From Kitasatospora cinereorecta (lineage in GTDB: Bacteria; Actinomycetota; Actinomycetes; Streptomycetales; Streptomycetaceae), in assembly GCF_024172095.1 (NCBI RefSeq), contig NZ_JAMZDX010000007.1, positions 372,001 through 436,000 on the forward strand: 64,000 nt of DNA, read 5' to 3'. Shown here one piece after another: positions 39,214 through 50,051 of the stretch. Within the stretch, counting starts at the first letter, position 1; each line of letters opens with the position of its first letter. Made by a program: the position numbers and the translations under genes. Below the pieces are notes generated by a model. It had not been told where the DNA came from. It worked only from the letters and a program-made list of their open reading frames with translations, and made no database searches.

Positions 39214-40145
39214 GGCCGGCCGCTGGTGGCGCGGTACCAGTCGGCGTAGCGCTGGACGCCGTCGGAGAAGGTGGTGCTGGGCGACCAGCCGAGCAGGCGC
39301 TTGGCCGCGGCGTTGGAGATGCGGCGGCCGGTGTAGTCGGCGGTGCGGGCCTCGATGTGTTCGATGGTGACGGGGCCGAGCAGGCGGTCGACGGTGTCGG
39401 CGATCTCGCGGATCGAAATGGCGGTGGAGCCCTCCAGGGCGAAGGTCTGGTCCTGGGCGGCCGGGGACAGGGCGCGGACGTGGGCGTCGGCGAGGTCCTC
39501 GACGTACACGAAGTTGCGGGTCTGCAGGCCGCCGCCGGCGATGGTGATGGGGCGGCGTTCGAGTGCGGCCTGGACGAAGCGGGCGACCACGAGCTCGTCG
39601 CGCATCCGGGGCCCGTACGGGATGCCGTAGCGCAGGATGGTGAAGTGCTGCCCGTACAGCTCGCGGTAGCTGTGCATCAGCATCTCGGCGGCGAGCTTGG
39701 TGGCGACGTAGAGGTGGCCGCTGTGGTCGAGGTCGATCGGGGTGTGCTCGTCGAGTTCCTGTTCCTCGCCGTCGAGGGTCTCGTCGGTGAGGGCGGCGCC
39801 GTAGACCCAGACGGTGGAGGCGAGCACGGTGTGGCCGAGTCCGGCGCGGCGGGCGGCCTCCAGGACGGTCTCGGTGCCGTCGATGTTGGCCCGGACGGCG
39901 CCGACCGGGTCGGCGGTGACCTTCTCCACGTCGGCCATCGCGGCGAGGTGGAAGGCGACCTCGCAGCCCTCCAGGGCGGCGGTGAGGGCGGGCAGGTCGA
40001 GGATGTCGAGGCTGGAGTGCTCGGCGGAGGGGTTGAGGTAGCGGTCGGCGGTGTCGATTGCCAGGACCTCGTGGCCGGCGGCGAGCAGCCGGTCCACGAC
40101 GTGGGAGCCGATGAAGCCGCAGCCTCCGGTGACGGCGACGCGCAC
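39210..40145 (-). CDS. NAD-dependent epimerase/dehydratase (nucleotide sugar)
   Basis: 311 residues of the extended SDR family. VAVTGGCGFIGSHVVDRLL binds NAD, VAFHLAAMADVEKV follows, and the catalytic set is STVWVYG and YVATKLAAE (YxxxK). RYGIPYGPRM and RNFVYVEDLADAHV are typical of UDP-hexose epimerases/dehydratases. GTG 40145 has AAAGGA about 9-10 bases upstream. The middle gene of the DegT-epimerase-glycosyltransferase operon, coupled to the last by a GTGA overlap. Probably makes or modifies the sugar attached by the glycosyltransferase. Confidence 0.9.
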   Translation of the reverse strand: MRVAVTGGCGFIGSHVVDRLLAAGHEVLAIDTADRYLNPSAEHSSLDILDLPALTAALEGCEVAFHLAAMADVEKVTADPVGAVRANIDGTETVLEAARRAGLGHTVLASTVWVYGAALTDETLDGEEQELDEHTPIDLDHSGHLYVATKLAAEMLMHSYRELYGQHFTILRYGIPYGPRMRDELVVARFVQAALERRPITIAGGGLQTRNFVYVEDLADAHVRALSPAAQDQTFALEGSTAISIREIADTVDRLLGPVTIEHIEARTADYTGRRISNAAAKRLLGWSPSTTFSDGVQRYADWYRATSGRP

Positions 40146-40177
40146 GGTGGGGTTCCTTTCGGCCGGTGGGCGGCGGG

Positions 40178-41302
40178 TCAGCCGGCCAGGCGGCGGTGGA
40201 CGGCGGTGACGGCCTCGATGACGCGGTCGGTCTCGTCCTCGGTCATGTCGGAGAGGACCGGGAGGCAGATCTGCCGGGCGCAGACGTCCTCGGCGGCCGG
40301 AAGCGGTGCGCCGCGGTAGGGGGCGAACACCGGCTGGTGGTGCAGCGGGAGGTCGTAGACCTCGCCGGAGAGCCGGACGTCGTGCTCGGCGGCCAGGGTG
40401 CGCTTGAACTCGGCGCGGTCCACCCCGGGCGGCAGCAGGGCGACGTACTTGTAGTAGTTGGAGCGCACCCCGGCGGGTTCGGTGACGGCGGTGAGGCCGT
40501 CGAGTCCGGCGAGCGCGGCGTCGTAGCGGGCGGCGACCCGGCGGCGGGTCTCGACGAACTCCTTGAGCCGGCGCAGGTGGACGGTGCCGACCGCGGCGTT
40601 CAGTTCGCTGAGCCGCCAGGAGGCGCCCTCGCGGACGTGGTGGTTGGCGGTGAAGGCGCCCTTGCCCTGGTCGCGGTAGATGCGGGCCTCGTCGCGCAGT
40701 TCGGGCGACTCGGTGATGATCATGCCGCCCTCGCCGCTGGTGACCACCTTGGTCGGGTAGAACGAGAAGGCGCCGGCCAGGCCGAAGGTGCCGGCCGGAC
40801 GGCCGGCGTACGAGCTGCCGTGGGCGTGCGCGGCGTCCTCGACCAGCGGGAGGCCGCGGGCGTCGCACAGGGCGCGTAGCGCGTCCACCGCGGGGGTGAT
40901 CAGGCCGCCGATGTGGACCAGCACGACGGCGGCGGTGGCCGGGGTCAGGACGGCCTCCACGTTCTGCGGGCCGAGCGCCAGGGTCGTCGGGTCGACGTCG
41001 GCGAGGACGGGCCGGCCGCCGGCGTGCAGGACGGCTCCGGCGGTCGCGTAGAAGGTGACGGCCGGGACGACCACCTCGCGGCCCTGGACGCCGATGGTGC
41101 GCAGCACCACCTCCAGGGCGGCGGTGCCGCTGGCCACCGCGACGGCGTGCGAGGCGCCGTGCTCGGTGGCGAAGGCCTGCTCGAAGCGCTCGGTCCACGG
41201 ACCGAGGGTGAGCGCGCCGGTGGCAAGGATCTCGCTCACGGCGTCGGCCACAGTGGCGCGGTCGCTCTCGTCGAACACGATGCGGGCTGCGGGTACCCCC
41301 AC
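40178..41302 (-). CDS. DegT/DnrJ/EryC1 family sugar aminotransferase
   Basis: 374 residues of the PLP-dependent sugar aminotransferase family. AVASGTAALEVVLRTIGV, VVPAVTFYATAGAVLHAGGR, LPLVEDAAHAHGSSYAG (PLP aspartate) and SFYPTKVVTSGEGGMI (Schiff-base lysine) are all present, as is WRLSELNAAVG. The enzyme transfers an amino group to a keto-sugar nucleotide. Strong GGAGG 6 bases before GTG 41302. First gene of the leftward three-gene sugar module, divergent from the second GH27 gene. The final glycan or product is not identifiable; no polyketide genes are adjacent. Confidence 0.92.
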   Translation of the reverse strand: MGVPAARIVFDESDRATVADAVSEILATGALTLGPWTERFEQAFATEHGASHAVAVASGTAALEVVLRTIGVQGREVVVPAVTFYATAGAVLHAGGRPVLADVDPTTLALGPQNVEAVLTPATAAVVLVHIGGLITPAVDALRALCDARGLPLVEDAAHAHGSSYAGRPAGTFGLAGAFSFYPTKVVTSGEGGMIITESPELRDEARIYRDQGKGAFTANHHVREGASWRLSELNAAVGTVHLRRLKEFVETRRRVAARYDAALAGLDGLTAVTEPAGVRSNYYKYVALLPPGVDRAEFKRTLAAEHDVRLSGEVYDLPLHHQPVFAPYRGAPLPAAEDVCARQICLPVLSDMTEDETDRVIEAVTAVHRRLAG

Positions 41303-41418
41303 GTTCCACCTCCGGCGGTGGGCCTGGTTCGGACATGTCGGACACATCACGCTACTTCGGTCACGGCCGCCGGGCCCGTCGCCTGTGGCGGTCGGGTGAT
41401 CGCCGGGAGCGGGGCGGG

Positions 41419-41432
41419 TCCACGCGCGTGGA
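41419..41432. promoter_or_regulatory. 14-bp perfect palindrome between degT-type and GH27 genes
   Basis: TCCACGCGCGTGGA at the middle of the divergent region, 117 bases from the aminotransferase start and 130 from the GH27 start. Likely regulator site. Confidence 0.45.
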
Positions 41433-41445
41433 TCGGTCGAAAGCC

Positions 41446-41474
41446 TTGACATGCCGGTGCCATGGCGGCAGATT
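41446..41474 (+). promoter_or_regulatory. Promoter and operator of the GH27-lectin gene
   Basis: TTGACA (41446-41451), 17-base spacer, CAGATT (41469-41474). The spacer region contains TGCCG...GCCATGGC...CGGCA (41452-41470 area), a nested inverted repeat of the LacI/GalR operator style, so sugar control is likely. Confidence 0.5.
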
Positions 41475-41561
41475 GCGCACATCTGCTCGATCAGAGCCAA
41501 GTTCACGCAGTTCTGAGCACGATCCCTCGCGTGAGTGTTCCAACCCCCAGGAGACAGCACC

Positions 41562-43367
41562 ATGAGGTGGCACAGAAGACTCGTCGGCCTGACCGCGGCG
41601 ACCGTCCTGGCGTCGGCCGGCCTGCTGGCCGCCGGCCCCGGGTCCGCCCAGGCCGACCCGGTCGCGGCCAACACCCCCACCCCGATCGGCGTCAAGCCGC
41701 TGATGGGCTTCAACAACTGGGCCCGCTTCACCTGCGCCGCCCAGGCCCGGCTGGACGGCACCCGCGACGGCTACTCCTTCCAGCAGTTCATGCAGGACCA
41801 GGCCAAGGCGATGTCCGACACCGGGCTGGTCGCGGCCGGCTACACCAACCTCACCGTCGACGACTGCTGGATGCAGCGCACCGGCGCCGGCTACCTGCAC
41901 GGCGCCGCCGCCTGGGGCGGAACCTCCCAGCCGGGCTTCGACTGGGAACTCACCGACTACGCCGCCTACCTGCACGGCCTCGGCATGCAGGCCGGCCTCT
42001 ACAGCACCTCCGGCGTCAACACCTGCCAGGGCGTACCCGGCGGCGTGATGGGCCACGAGCAGGCCGACGCGAACTCGCTCGCGTACTGGGGCATCGACTC
42101 GATCAAGCTGGACAACTGCGGCACCGACTCCACCAACCGGCAGGGCGAGTTCACCACCTTCGCGAACGCCCTGAACACCGCCACGGCCGGGACCGGCCGC
42201 AAGATCCTCTTCAACGAGTCCGCCCCGGCCGGCTACGGGCCGGCCTCCGCGGAGAAGTACAACACGATGGACTGGGTGCGCACCCTCGGCCAGATGTGGC
42301 GGGTCAGCCCCGACATCGCGGTCTGGCACCCGAGCACCACCTCGGCCTGGGACTGGCCGCACGGCGGCGACTACTACGAGGGCGGCGTCTACCAGAACTT
42401 CACCGACGCCGTCGCGCTGGCCCGGTACAACGCCCCCGGCAACGCCAACGACGCCGACATGCTGCTGATCGGCGACAACAACCAGCTCACCCTGCCCGAG
42501 CAGCGCAGCCAGTTCGCGCTCTGGTCGGCGATGGGCTCGCCGCTGATGATCAGCACCGACGTGCGGAAGATGGCGGCCGACCCGGTCACCTACGCGCCGC
42601 AGCTGGGCATCCTCAAGAACGCCGACATCATCGCCGTCGACCAGGACGCGCTCGGCGCCGGCGGCTACCTGGCCTCGCGCGGCAACGCCTCCGCCACCGC
42701 CGGGATCGACGTGGTGGTCAAGCCGCTGGCCGGCGGCAAGCGGGCCGTGGTCGTCCTCAACAAGAACGCGACCGCCACCACGTACACCCTGGACCTCGGC
42801 CGGGTCGGGTTCTCCAACCTCACCTGCACCCGCACCGCCCGCGACCTGTGGAGCCACACGAGCACGGGCGTGCAGGGCTCGATCACCGCCACCATCGGCG
42901 CGCACGACAACGCGATGTACACCATCGACCCCGGCAGCTGCGGGGCGGCCGCGCCGACCGGCATGATCCAGTCCGCCCAGCCCGGCTTCCAGGCCACCCC
43001 GTTCTGCCTGGACGCCTACGGCGGCGCCACCACCGGCGCCAAGGTCGCGCTGTACGGCTGCACCGGCAACAGCAACCAGCAGTGGACCCGCCGCGCCGAC
43101 GGCCTGATCGCCTCGTACCAGAACGCCGGGCTGTGCGTCTCCGGCGACTCCACCGGGCTGCGGCTGGCCGCCTGCGCCACCGGTGACCCGAAGCAGGTGT
43201 GGACCTACCACCGGGACGGGCGGCTCACCCAGGCCGGCGGCGTCTGCATGGACATCTTCGGCGGGAGCCTGACCGACTCCGCCGCCACCGTCGGCACCTA
43301 CGCCTGCGGCTCCCACCAGCCCAACCAGACCTGGAGCGCGCCCTTCGACGCGCCCCCGGCCGCCTGA
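41562..43367 (+). CDS. Secreted GH27 glycosidase with C-terminal ricin-type lectin domain
   Basis: 601 residues. Signal peptide (MRWHRRLVGLTAATVLASAG, cleavage near AQADP). The GH27 barrel starts KPLMGFNNWARF, with nucleophile motif SIKLDNCG and acid/base NDADMLLIG, and LMISTDVRKM. A beta-sandwich follows, then a CBM13/ricin B trefoil at about 465-601 with QW-type repeats (NSNQQWTRR, PKQVWTYH, PNQTWSAP). This architecture is shared by actinobacterial alpha-galactosidases and the GH27 beta-L-arabinopyranosidases; residues in the active site would be needed to choose. AGGAG 8 bases before ATG 41562. Second GH27 of the window, alone in its transcript. Confidence 0.92.
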   Translation: MRWHRRLVGLTAATVLASAGLLAAGPGSAQADPVAANTPTPIGVKPLMGFNNWARFTCAAQARLDGTRDGYSFQQFMQDQAKAMSDTGLVAAGYTNLTVDDCWMQRTGAGYLHGAAAWGGTSQPGFDWELTDYAAYLHGLGMQAGLYSTSGVNTCQGVPGGVMGHEQADANSLAYWGIDSIKLDNCGTDSTNRQGEFTTFANALNTATAGTGRKILFNESAPAGYGPASAEKYNTMDWVRTLGQMWRVSPDIAVWHPSTTSAWDWPHGGDYYEGGVYQNFTDAVALARYNAPGNANDADMLLIGDNNQLTLPEQRSQFALWSAMGSPLMISTDVRKMAADPVTYAPQLGILKNADIIAVDQDALGAGGYLASRGNASATAGIDVVVKPLAGGKRAVVVLNKNATATTYTLDLGRVGFSNLTCTRTARDLWSHTSTGVQGSITATIGAHDNAMYTIDPGSCGAAAPTGMIQSAQPGFQATPFCLDAYGGATTGAKVALYGCTGNSNQQWTRRADGLIASYQNAGLCVSGDSTGLRLAACATGDPKQVWTYHRDGRLTQAGGVCMDIFGGSLTDSAATVGTYACGSHQPNQTWSAPFDAPPAA

Positions 43368-43387
43368 CCGCACAGCGGGCGGAGCGC

Positions 43388-43424
43388 GCGGCCGCCGCCG
43401 GGAGGGATCCCCGGCGGCGGCCGC
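43388..43424 (+). terminator. Terminator of the GH27-lectin gene
   Basis: Perfect 15-bp arms (43388-43402 and 43410-43424) with a 7-base loop, 21 bases after the stop. Confidence 0.8.
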
Positions 43425-43485
43425 GTCGGCATGCGACCCGCCGTACGGAGAGGGGTCGGTGGAATCAAGACCCGGTAACGAGATA

Positions 43486-43499
43486 TCTTGACGTCAAGA
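43486..43499. promoter_or_regulatory. 14-bp palindrome upstream of isocitrate dehydrogenase
   Basis: TCTTGACGTCAAGA, perfectly symmetric, 28 bases before the start codon. It contains TTGACG, so it may overlap the promoter; a second TCAAGA lies at 43465-43470. Likely regulator site for a TCA-cycle gene. Confidence 0.55.
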
Positions 43500-43526
43500 C
43501 GTTCTAGACGTGGAAGCGGAGTACCG

Positions 43527-45746
<2,220 letters not shown>

Positions 45747-45767
45747 CCCTGACAGCCGCAGCCGAAC

Positions 45768-45803
45768 GGCCCCGCGACCCGTCACCCGACGGGTCGCGGG
45801 GCC
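45768..45803. terminator. Terminator after isocitrate dehydrogenase
   Basis: Perfect 16-bp arms (45768-45783 and 45788-45803) with the loop ACCC, between convergent genes. Confidence 0.85.
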
Positions 45804-45823
45804 GTCCCCGTCGGGGCGCGGGC

Positions 45824-46756
45824 TCAGCCCAGGCGGTCCCGGTGGATCCGCACCTGGTGGATCCGCAGCGCGAGGGTGGCCAGGTCGAGCAGCGGGGTGG
45901 CGACACCGAGGGCGCGGGCCCGCGCGGTGAGGTCGCCGAGGATGTGCTCGACCTCGGTGGGCAGGCCGGCCGCCAGGTCGCGGTAGAGGGAGGCGGTGGC
46001 GTCCGAGCCGCGGGCGGTGACGAAGGCGGTGGTGGCCGCCAGCTGGGCGCCCGGGACGGGGTGGCCGGCGGCCTGCGCCACGGCGGCGGCCTCGGCCAGC
46101 AGGGCCGGACCGACCCGCTCGCCGCCCGGCACGGCGACGATCTCGCCGACCGAGCCGCGCAGCAGCGAGGTCAGGGCCGCCAGGGTGCTGATGAACACCC
46201 ACTTGTGCCACATCGCCGCGACGATGTCCGAGTCGACGGTCAGATCGAACCCGGCGCCGCCGAGCGCCCGCTCCACGGCGAGCAGCCGCTCGGTCGGGCG
46301 GCCGTCCTGCTCGCCGATCTCCATCCGGGCCAGCGCGCCGAGCCGCCGGATGTCGCCGCGCCCGTCGAGCGTGGTCAGCACCTTCACCACGCCGCCGAGC
46401 ACCGCCCCGGCGCCGAACCGCTCGTTCAGCAGATCGAGGTGGGCCATGCCGTTGAGGAACGGCACCACGGTGGTCTCCGGGCCGACCGCCGGCGCCGCGT
46501 CGGCGAGGGCCGCCGGCAGCGCGTCGGCCTTCACCGTGACCAGCACCAGGTCGTACGGGGAGTCCAGGTCGCCCGCGGTGACCAGCGCGGGCTCGACCAC
46601 CTCGTCCTCGCCCAGCCCGGTCAGCCGCAGGCCGCGCTCGTGCAGTATCCGGGCGCGGGCGGGCCGGACCAGGAAGGTGACGTCGCGTCCGGCCTGGGCG
46701 AGCCGGGCACCGAAAAAGCCTCCGGTCGCGCCGGCCCCGATGACGAGGATCTTCAT
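45824..46756 (-). CDS. ApbA/PanE-like 2-dehydropantoate 2-reductase family protein
   Basis: 310 residues. NADP-binding MKILVIGAGATGGFFGARLA, then LVLVTVKADALPAAL, FLNGMAHLDLL, the catalytic lysine in AAMWHKWVFIST and the C-terminal acid region ATASLYRDLAAGLPTEVEHI. These define the ketopantoate reductase family. Actinobacteria often carry several paralogues, so pantothenate synthesis is possible but not certain. AAGGAG lies about 10 bases before ATG 46756. An N-acetyltransferase gene lies upstream on the same strand. Confidence 0.88.
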   Translation of the reverse strand: MKILVIGAGATGGFFGARLAQAGRDVTFLVRPARARILHERGLRLTGLGEDEVVEPALVTAGDLDSPYDLVLVTVKADALPAALADAAPAVGPETTVVPFLNGMAHLDLLNERFGAGAVLGGVVKVLTTLDGRGDIRRLGALARMEIGEQDGRPTERLLAVERALGGAGFDLTVDSDIVAAMWHKWVFISTLAALTSLLRGSVGEIVAVPGGERVGPALLAEAAAVAQAAGHPVPGAQLAATTAFVTARGSDATASLYRDLAAGLPTEVEHILGDLTARARALGVATPLLDLATLALRIHQVRIHRDRLG

Positions 46757-46833
46757 GGCGATACGGTCTCCTTGACGATCGTGGTGCGGACCGCCGGGAC
46801 AACCGGGGGCCCGGCGAACGGTATTCCCGGCCG

Positions 46834-47631
46834 TCACCCGTCTGCGGGACGCGGGAGACGGTCCAGCTCGACCCCGAAGTGCGCGCGGTACGCGGCCAGG
46901 GACTCGGCGTCGGTGAGCACCCGCTCCTCCCGCTCGCCTCCCGCCGAGGTGCGGATCAGCCGGCTGCCGCTCAGGGTGATCCGGCCGCCGTCGTCGGTGA
47001 GACGGGAGCAGGTGGTGGAACGGGTGAAGTGCGAGGCCGGCGAGGTCGCCTGCCACCAGCAGGTGGGCACGAAGTCGGCCAGCTCGTACGGGCGCGGGTC
47101 GAGCCGGTACTGCGGGCTGCCGTCCATCGCCACGTCCAGGTCCGGGCCGTGGGCGGTCACCGTGAAGACGCCGCCCGGGTCCTGCTGCCCGTCGCGCACG
47201 TCCAGGCGCAGCGGACGGTGGCTGAACCGGCCGAAGCCGACGTCCACCAGCCACGGCTCGGCCAGGTCCACCCGCAGCGCCAGGTGGTCGAACGGCGGCC
47301 CGAGCCGCCCGTCCCCGAACACCCGGGCGCCGAGTAGCTCCACCCGGAAGCCGAGGGCCCGCAGCAGCTCGGCGAACGCGCCGTTGAGCTCGTAGCAGAA
47401 GCCGCCGCGCCGTCGGGCCACCAGCTTGTCCAGCAGCGCGGCCGGCTCCAGCACGATCGGCTCGCCCAGGTGGATGGCGAGGTTCTCGAACGGGACGGCG
47501 CGCAGGTGCGCCTCCTGCAGCACGGCGAGCGAGGCGGCGTCCGGCCGCTCCGGCCGGCCGACGCCGATCCGCGTCAGGTACGCGTCGACCTGAGTCGCGG
47601 TCAGGGAACTCACGGGTGACTGGTGATCCAC
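46834..47631 (-). CDS. Arylamine N-acetyltransferase
   Basis: 265 residues. The NAT catalytic triad is visible: Cys in RRRGGFCYELNGAFAELL, His in GPPFDHLALRVDL and Asp in WLVDVGFGRFSHRPL. VPFENLAIHLGEP near the N-terminus is also diagnostic. The enzyme moves acetyl from acetyl-CoA to aromatic amines or hydrazines. GTG 47631 is chosen because upstream sequence has no start with conservation. Relatives also act as amide synthases in ansamycin clusters, but no such cluster is present here. Same strand as the PanE-like gene, 77 bases apart. Confidence 0.9.
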   Translation of the reverse strand: MDHQSPVSSLTATQVDAYLTRIGVGRPERPDAASLAVLQEAHLRAVPFENLAIHLGEPIVLEPAALLDKLVARRRGGFCYELNGAFAELLRALGFRVELLGARVFGDGRLGPPFDHLALRVDLAEPWLVDVGFGRFSHRPLRLDVRDGQQDPGGVFTVTAHGPDLDVAMDGSPQYRLDPRPYELADFVPTCWWQATSPASHFTRSTTCSRLTDDGGRITLSGSRLIRTSAGGEREERVLTDAESLAAYRAHFGVELDRLPRPADG

Positions 47632-47755
47632 CCGTCCATTCTCGCCCGCCGCCCGGCGACCCGACCGGCGGACCCCGCGCAGCGGTCCGCGGACGCGGCC
47701 TGCCATGATGGCGGCCGTGCACGAACCACGCGGGGTGGTCGTCGGGGGAGGGACC

Positions 47756-48022
47756 ATGGGCCGCCTGGCTGCCGCTGCACGAGCGGTCGGCGTGGTGGTG
47801 GCGACCTGGCTGCTGCTGACCGGCCTGTTTCTCCTGCCGGTGCCGCTGATCCCGGAGAGCTGGGGCCCGGTCGTCCACTCGCCGGCCACCGTCGGGTTGT
47901 GGCTCCTCTCCCTGCCGGTGGCGCCGGTCCTCGGCTGCTTCGCGCTCCGTCGCTGGATCGCGCGGCCGGTCACGCCGCAGGTGCTGACCGCCGGCAAGTA
48001 CCGCGCACGCGGGCTGGGCTGA
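47756..48022 (+). CDS. Small two-helix membrane protein
   Basis: 88 residues from ATG 47756, chosen because GGGGGAGGG lies 4-5 bases upstream; in-frame ATGs at 47705/47708 have none. Two hydrophobic segments: VGVVVATWLLLTGLFLLPVP and TVGLWLLSLPVAPVLGCFAL, with a basic tail. No known family. Convergent with the response regulator gene and divergent from the acetyltransferase gene. Confidence 0.6.
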   Translation: MGRLAAAARAVGVVVATWLLLTGLFLLPVPLIPESWGPVVHSPATVGLWLLSLPVAPVLGCFALRRWIARPVTPQVLTAGKYRARGLG

Positions 48023-48054
48023 CGGCCGTCCGGGTCGGAGACCGTGCAACGGTG

Positions 48055-48717
48055 TCAGGCCGGGTGGACGAGGCGGCTCTCGTACGCGAAGACCACAGCC
48101 TGGATCCGGTCGCGGAGTCCGAGCTTGTGCAGGATCCGCCCCAGATGGGACTTCACGGTCGCCTCGGCGAGGAACAGGGCCGCCGCGATCTCGGCGTTGG
48201 ACAGGCCGCAGCCCACCTTGACGAGGACGTCGCGCTCGCGGGCGCTGAGCCGGCTCAGCCGCTCGTCGTGGACGGTGGCGCCGCCTTCGGGCAGGTGCGG
48301 GCGGACGTTCTCCAGCAGGCGGCGTGTGATCCGCGGGGAGAGCGCCGCGTCGCCCGCGGCCACGCTGCGGATCGCGGTGAGGAACTCCTCGGGCCTGGTG
48401 TTCTTCAGCAGGAAGCCCGAGGCTCCGGCGCCGAGTCCGGCGAAGGCGTACTCGTCCAGGTCGAAGGTGGTGAGGATCAGCACCCTGCTCCGCGGGGAGA
48501 CCCGGGTGACCTGCCGGGTCGCCTCGATCCCGTCCGTCCCGGGCATCCGGACGTCCATGAGGACGACGTCGGGGCGCAGCTCCCGGGCGAGGCGTACGGC
48601 CTCGGCGCCGTCCCCGGCCTCGCCGACCGGGGTCATGTCGGGCTGGGCCTCCAGGATCGTGACGAAGGCCATCCGGAGCAGTGCCTCGTCGTCGGCGATC
48701 AGGATGCGGATCGTCAT
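48055..48717 (-). CDS. NarL/FixJ-type response regulator
   Basis: 220 residues. Receiver domain with IRILIADDEALLR (acidic pair), VVLMDVRMPGTDGIEA (phospho-acceptor Asp, about residue 54) and the LTTF and LLKN switch positions. C-terminal LuxR-type helix-turn-helix LSARERDVLVKVGCGLSNAE plus LFLAEATVKSHLGRILHKLG. Start ATG 48717 overlaps the stop of the kinase gene (ATGA), so the pair is translated together. The likely target is the divergent hydrolase gene or the kinase promoter itself, where two strong inverted repeats lie. Confidence 0.94.
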   Translation of the reverse strand: MTIRILIADDEALLRMAFVTILEAQPDMTPVGEAGDGAEAVRLARELRPDVVLMDVRMPGTDGIEATRQVTRVSPRSRVLILTTFDLDEYAFAGLGAGASGFLLKNTRPEEFLTAIRSVAAGDAALSPRITRRLLENVRPHLPEGGATVHDERLSRLSARERDVLVKVGCGLSNAEIAAALFLAEATVKSHLGRILHKLGLRDRIQAVVFAYESRLVHPA

Positions 48718-49913
48718 GCGGACGCCGCTCCGGCGCTGTCGAGGAGGAGGCGGGCGTGGACTCCCCAGCCGCCGCCCGGGAGCGGTCCGGCCCGCAGCGT
48801 ACCCCCGTAGGCGGCCGCGCGCTCGCGCATGCCGGGGATGCCCTGGCCGGACCGGGTGGACCGGCCGGACCGGGCGGCGCCGGGAGGTGGCGGGCAGGGG
48901 CCGCTGTCGGTGACGTCCACGGTGACGGCCCCGGTCGAGCACCGGATCAGGACCTCGGCGCGGGTGCCGGCGGGGGCGTGTTTGAGGGTGTTGGTCAAGG
49001 CTTCCTGCACCAGGCGGTGGACGGTCAGTTGGGCGGTGGCGGGCAGGTGGGTGTGGTCGCCCCGGACGTCGATGCGGGTCGGCAGCCCGGCGGCGCGCAT
49101 CCGGTCGGCCAGGTCCTGCAGTTGGGGGATGCCGGGAAGCGGGTGGCGCTCCGCGTCCGGTTCGTCGGTCCGCAGGATGCCGAGCGAGCGCCGCATGTCG
49201 GTCAGGGCCTGCCGGCCGGTCTCGGAGACCCGGAGCATCGCGGTGGTGGCCCGGTCGGGCGACCGGTGCTGGGCGTGGACGGCGGCGTCGGTGAGCGCGA
49301 CCATGACGGACAGGTTGTGCGTGACGATGTCGTGCATCTCCCGGGCGATGCGGGTCCGCTCCTCGGCGACGGCCAGCCGCGCCTGCTGGAGCTGCTGCCG
49401 TTCCTGGTGCGCGGCCCGTTCCTCCAGAGCCGCGAGGCAGGCGCGCGAGGTCCGGGCGTTGGTGCCCAGGGCAGCGGCGGCGACGACCGCCGCGGTGAGT
49501 GCGACGAAGGGGGCCAGGAACGCCCCGTCCGCCGCCCAGCGCAGGCAGGCCAGCAGGGCGCCGCCCTCCACGACGGCGGCGGCGAGGAGCGTGAAGCGTC
49601 GGCCGGAGTGCGCGGCCACCGTGTACAGGGCCATCAACAGGGCGACGTCCGCCGGCAGTTGGACGTCCGCCAGCCACTGGACGAAGGCAGCGGCGGCCAC
49701 GACGCCGAACACCGTGCGCGGGGCCCGGTGCCGCCACAGCAGGGGCAGCGCGAGGACGGCGGTGAGGGCCGCGGCCACCGGGAGCTCCCGCGGCGCACTC
49801 GTGGCCGTGACATGGAGCAGGAGCAGCGCCGGCGCCAACGCGTCCCGCACGCGGACCCGGTGGCGTACCGGGTGGGCCCTGTTGGGCCCTGCGGCCGCCT
49901 CGGTCATCACCAT
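48714..49913 (-). CDS. Sensor histidine kinase, HisKA_3 type
   Basis: 399 residues. Five to six membrane helices form a short membrane sensor (no large extracellular domain), followed by a coiled coil (EERAAHQERQQLQQARLAVA) and the H-box AREMHDIVTHNLSVMVALTD (phospho-acceptor His). The ATPase part has VQEALTNTLKHAPAG (N-box), a GQGIPGMRERAAAYGG G-box and a WGVHARL end. These are the signs of DesK/NarL-type kinases. I start at ATG 49913 (GGAGACAGG upstream). Partner of the downstream response regulator. Confidence 0.93.
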   Translation of the reverse strand: MVMTEAAAGPNRAHPVRHRVRVRDALAPALLLLHVTATSAPRELPVAAALTAVLALPLLWRHRAPRTVFGVVAAAAFVQWLADVQLPADVALLMALYTVAAHSGRRFTLLAAAVVEGGALLACLRWAADGAFLAPFVALTAAVVAAAALGTNARTSRACLAALEERAAHQERQQLQQARLAVAEERTRIAREMHDIVTHNLSVMVALTDAAVHAQHRSPDRATTAMLRVSETGRQALTDMRRSLGILRTDEPDAERHPLPGIPQLQDLADRMRAAGLPTRIDVRGDHTHLPATAQLTVHRLVQEALTNTLKHAPAGTRAEVLIRCSTGAVTVDVTDSGPCPPPPGAARSGRSTRSGQGIPGMRERAAAYGGTLRAGPLPGGGWGVHARLLLDSAGAASA

Positions 49914-49984
49914 GTCCCTGTCTCCGCGCCCGGTGCTCCCCGGTGTTCCTGTCACGCTAGGCCGTGGGGCGGTAGCGCACATCA

Positions 49985-50051
49985 GCCCGGTGTCTGACGG
50001 CACGACACCGGGCTACGACCGCAGGAGGAGCCCGGGTACCTCCTGCGGTCG
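49985..50051. promoter_or_regulatory. Two adjacent inverted repeats between kinase and hydrolase genes
   Basis: Repeat 1: GCCCGGTGT (49985-49993) with ACACCGGGC (50005-50013). Repeat 2: CGACCGCAGGAGG (50016-50028) with CCTCCTGCGGTCG (50039-50051), perfect 13-bp arms. Repeat 2 is long enough to be a terminator or an RNA switch; both lie in the 241-base divergent region where promoters must be. Confidence 0.55.
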
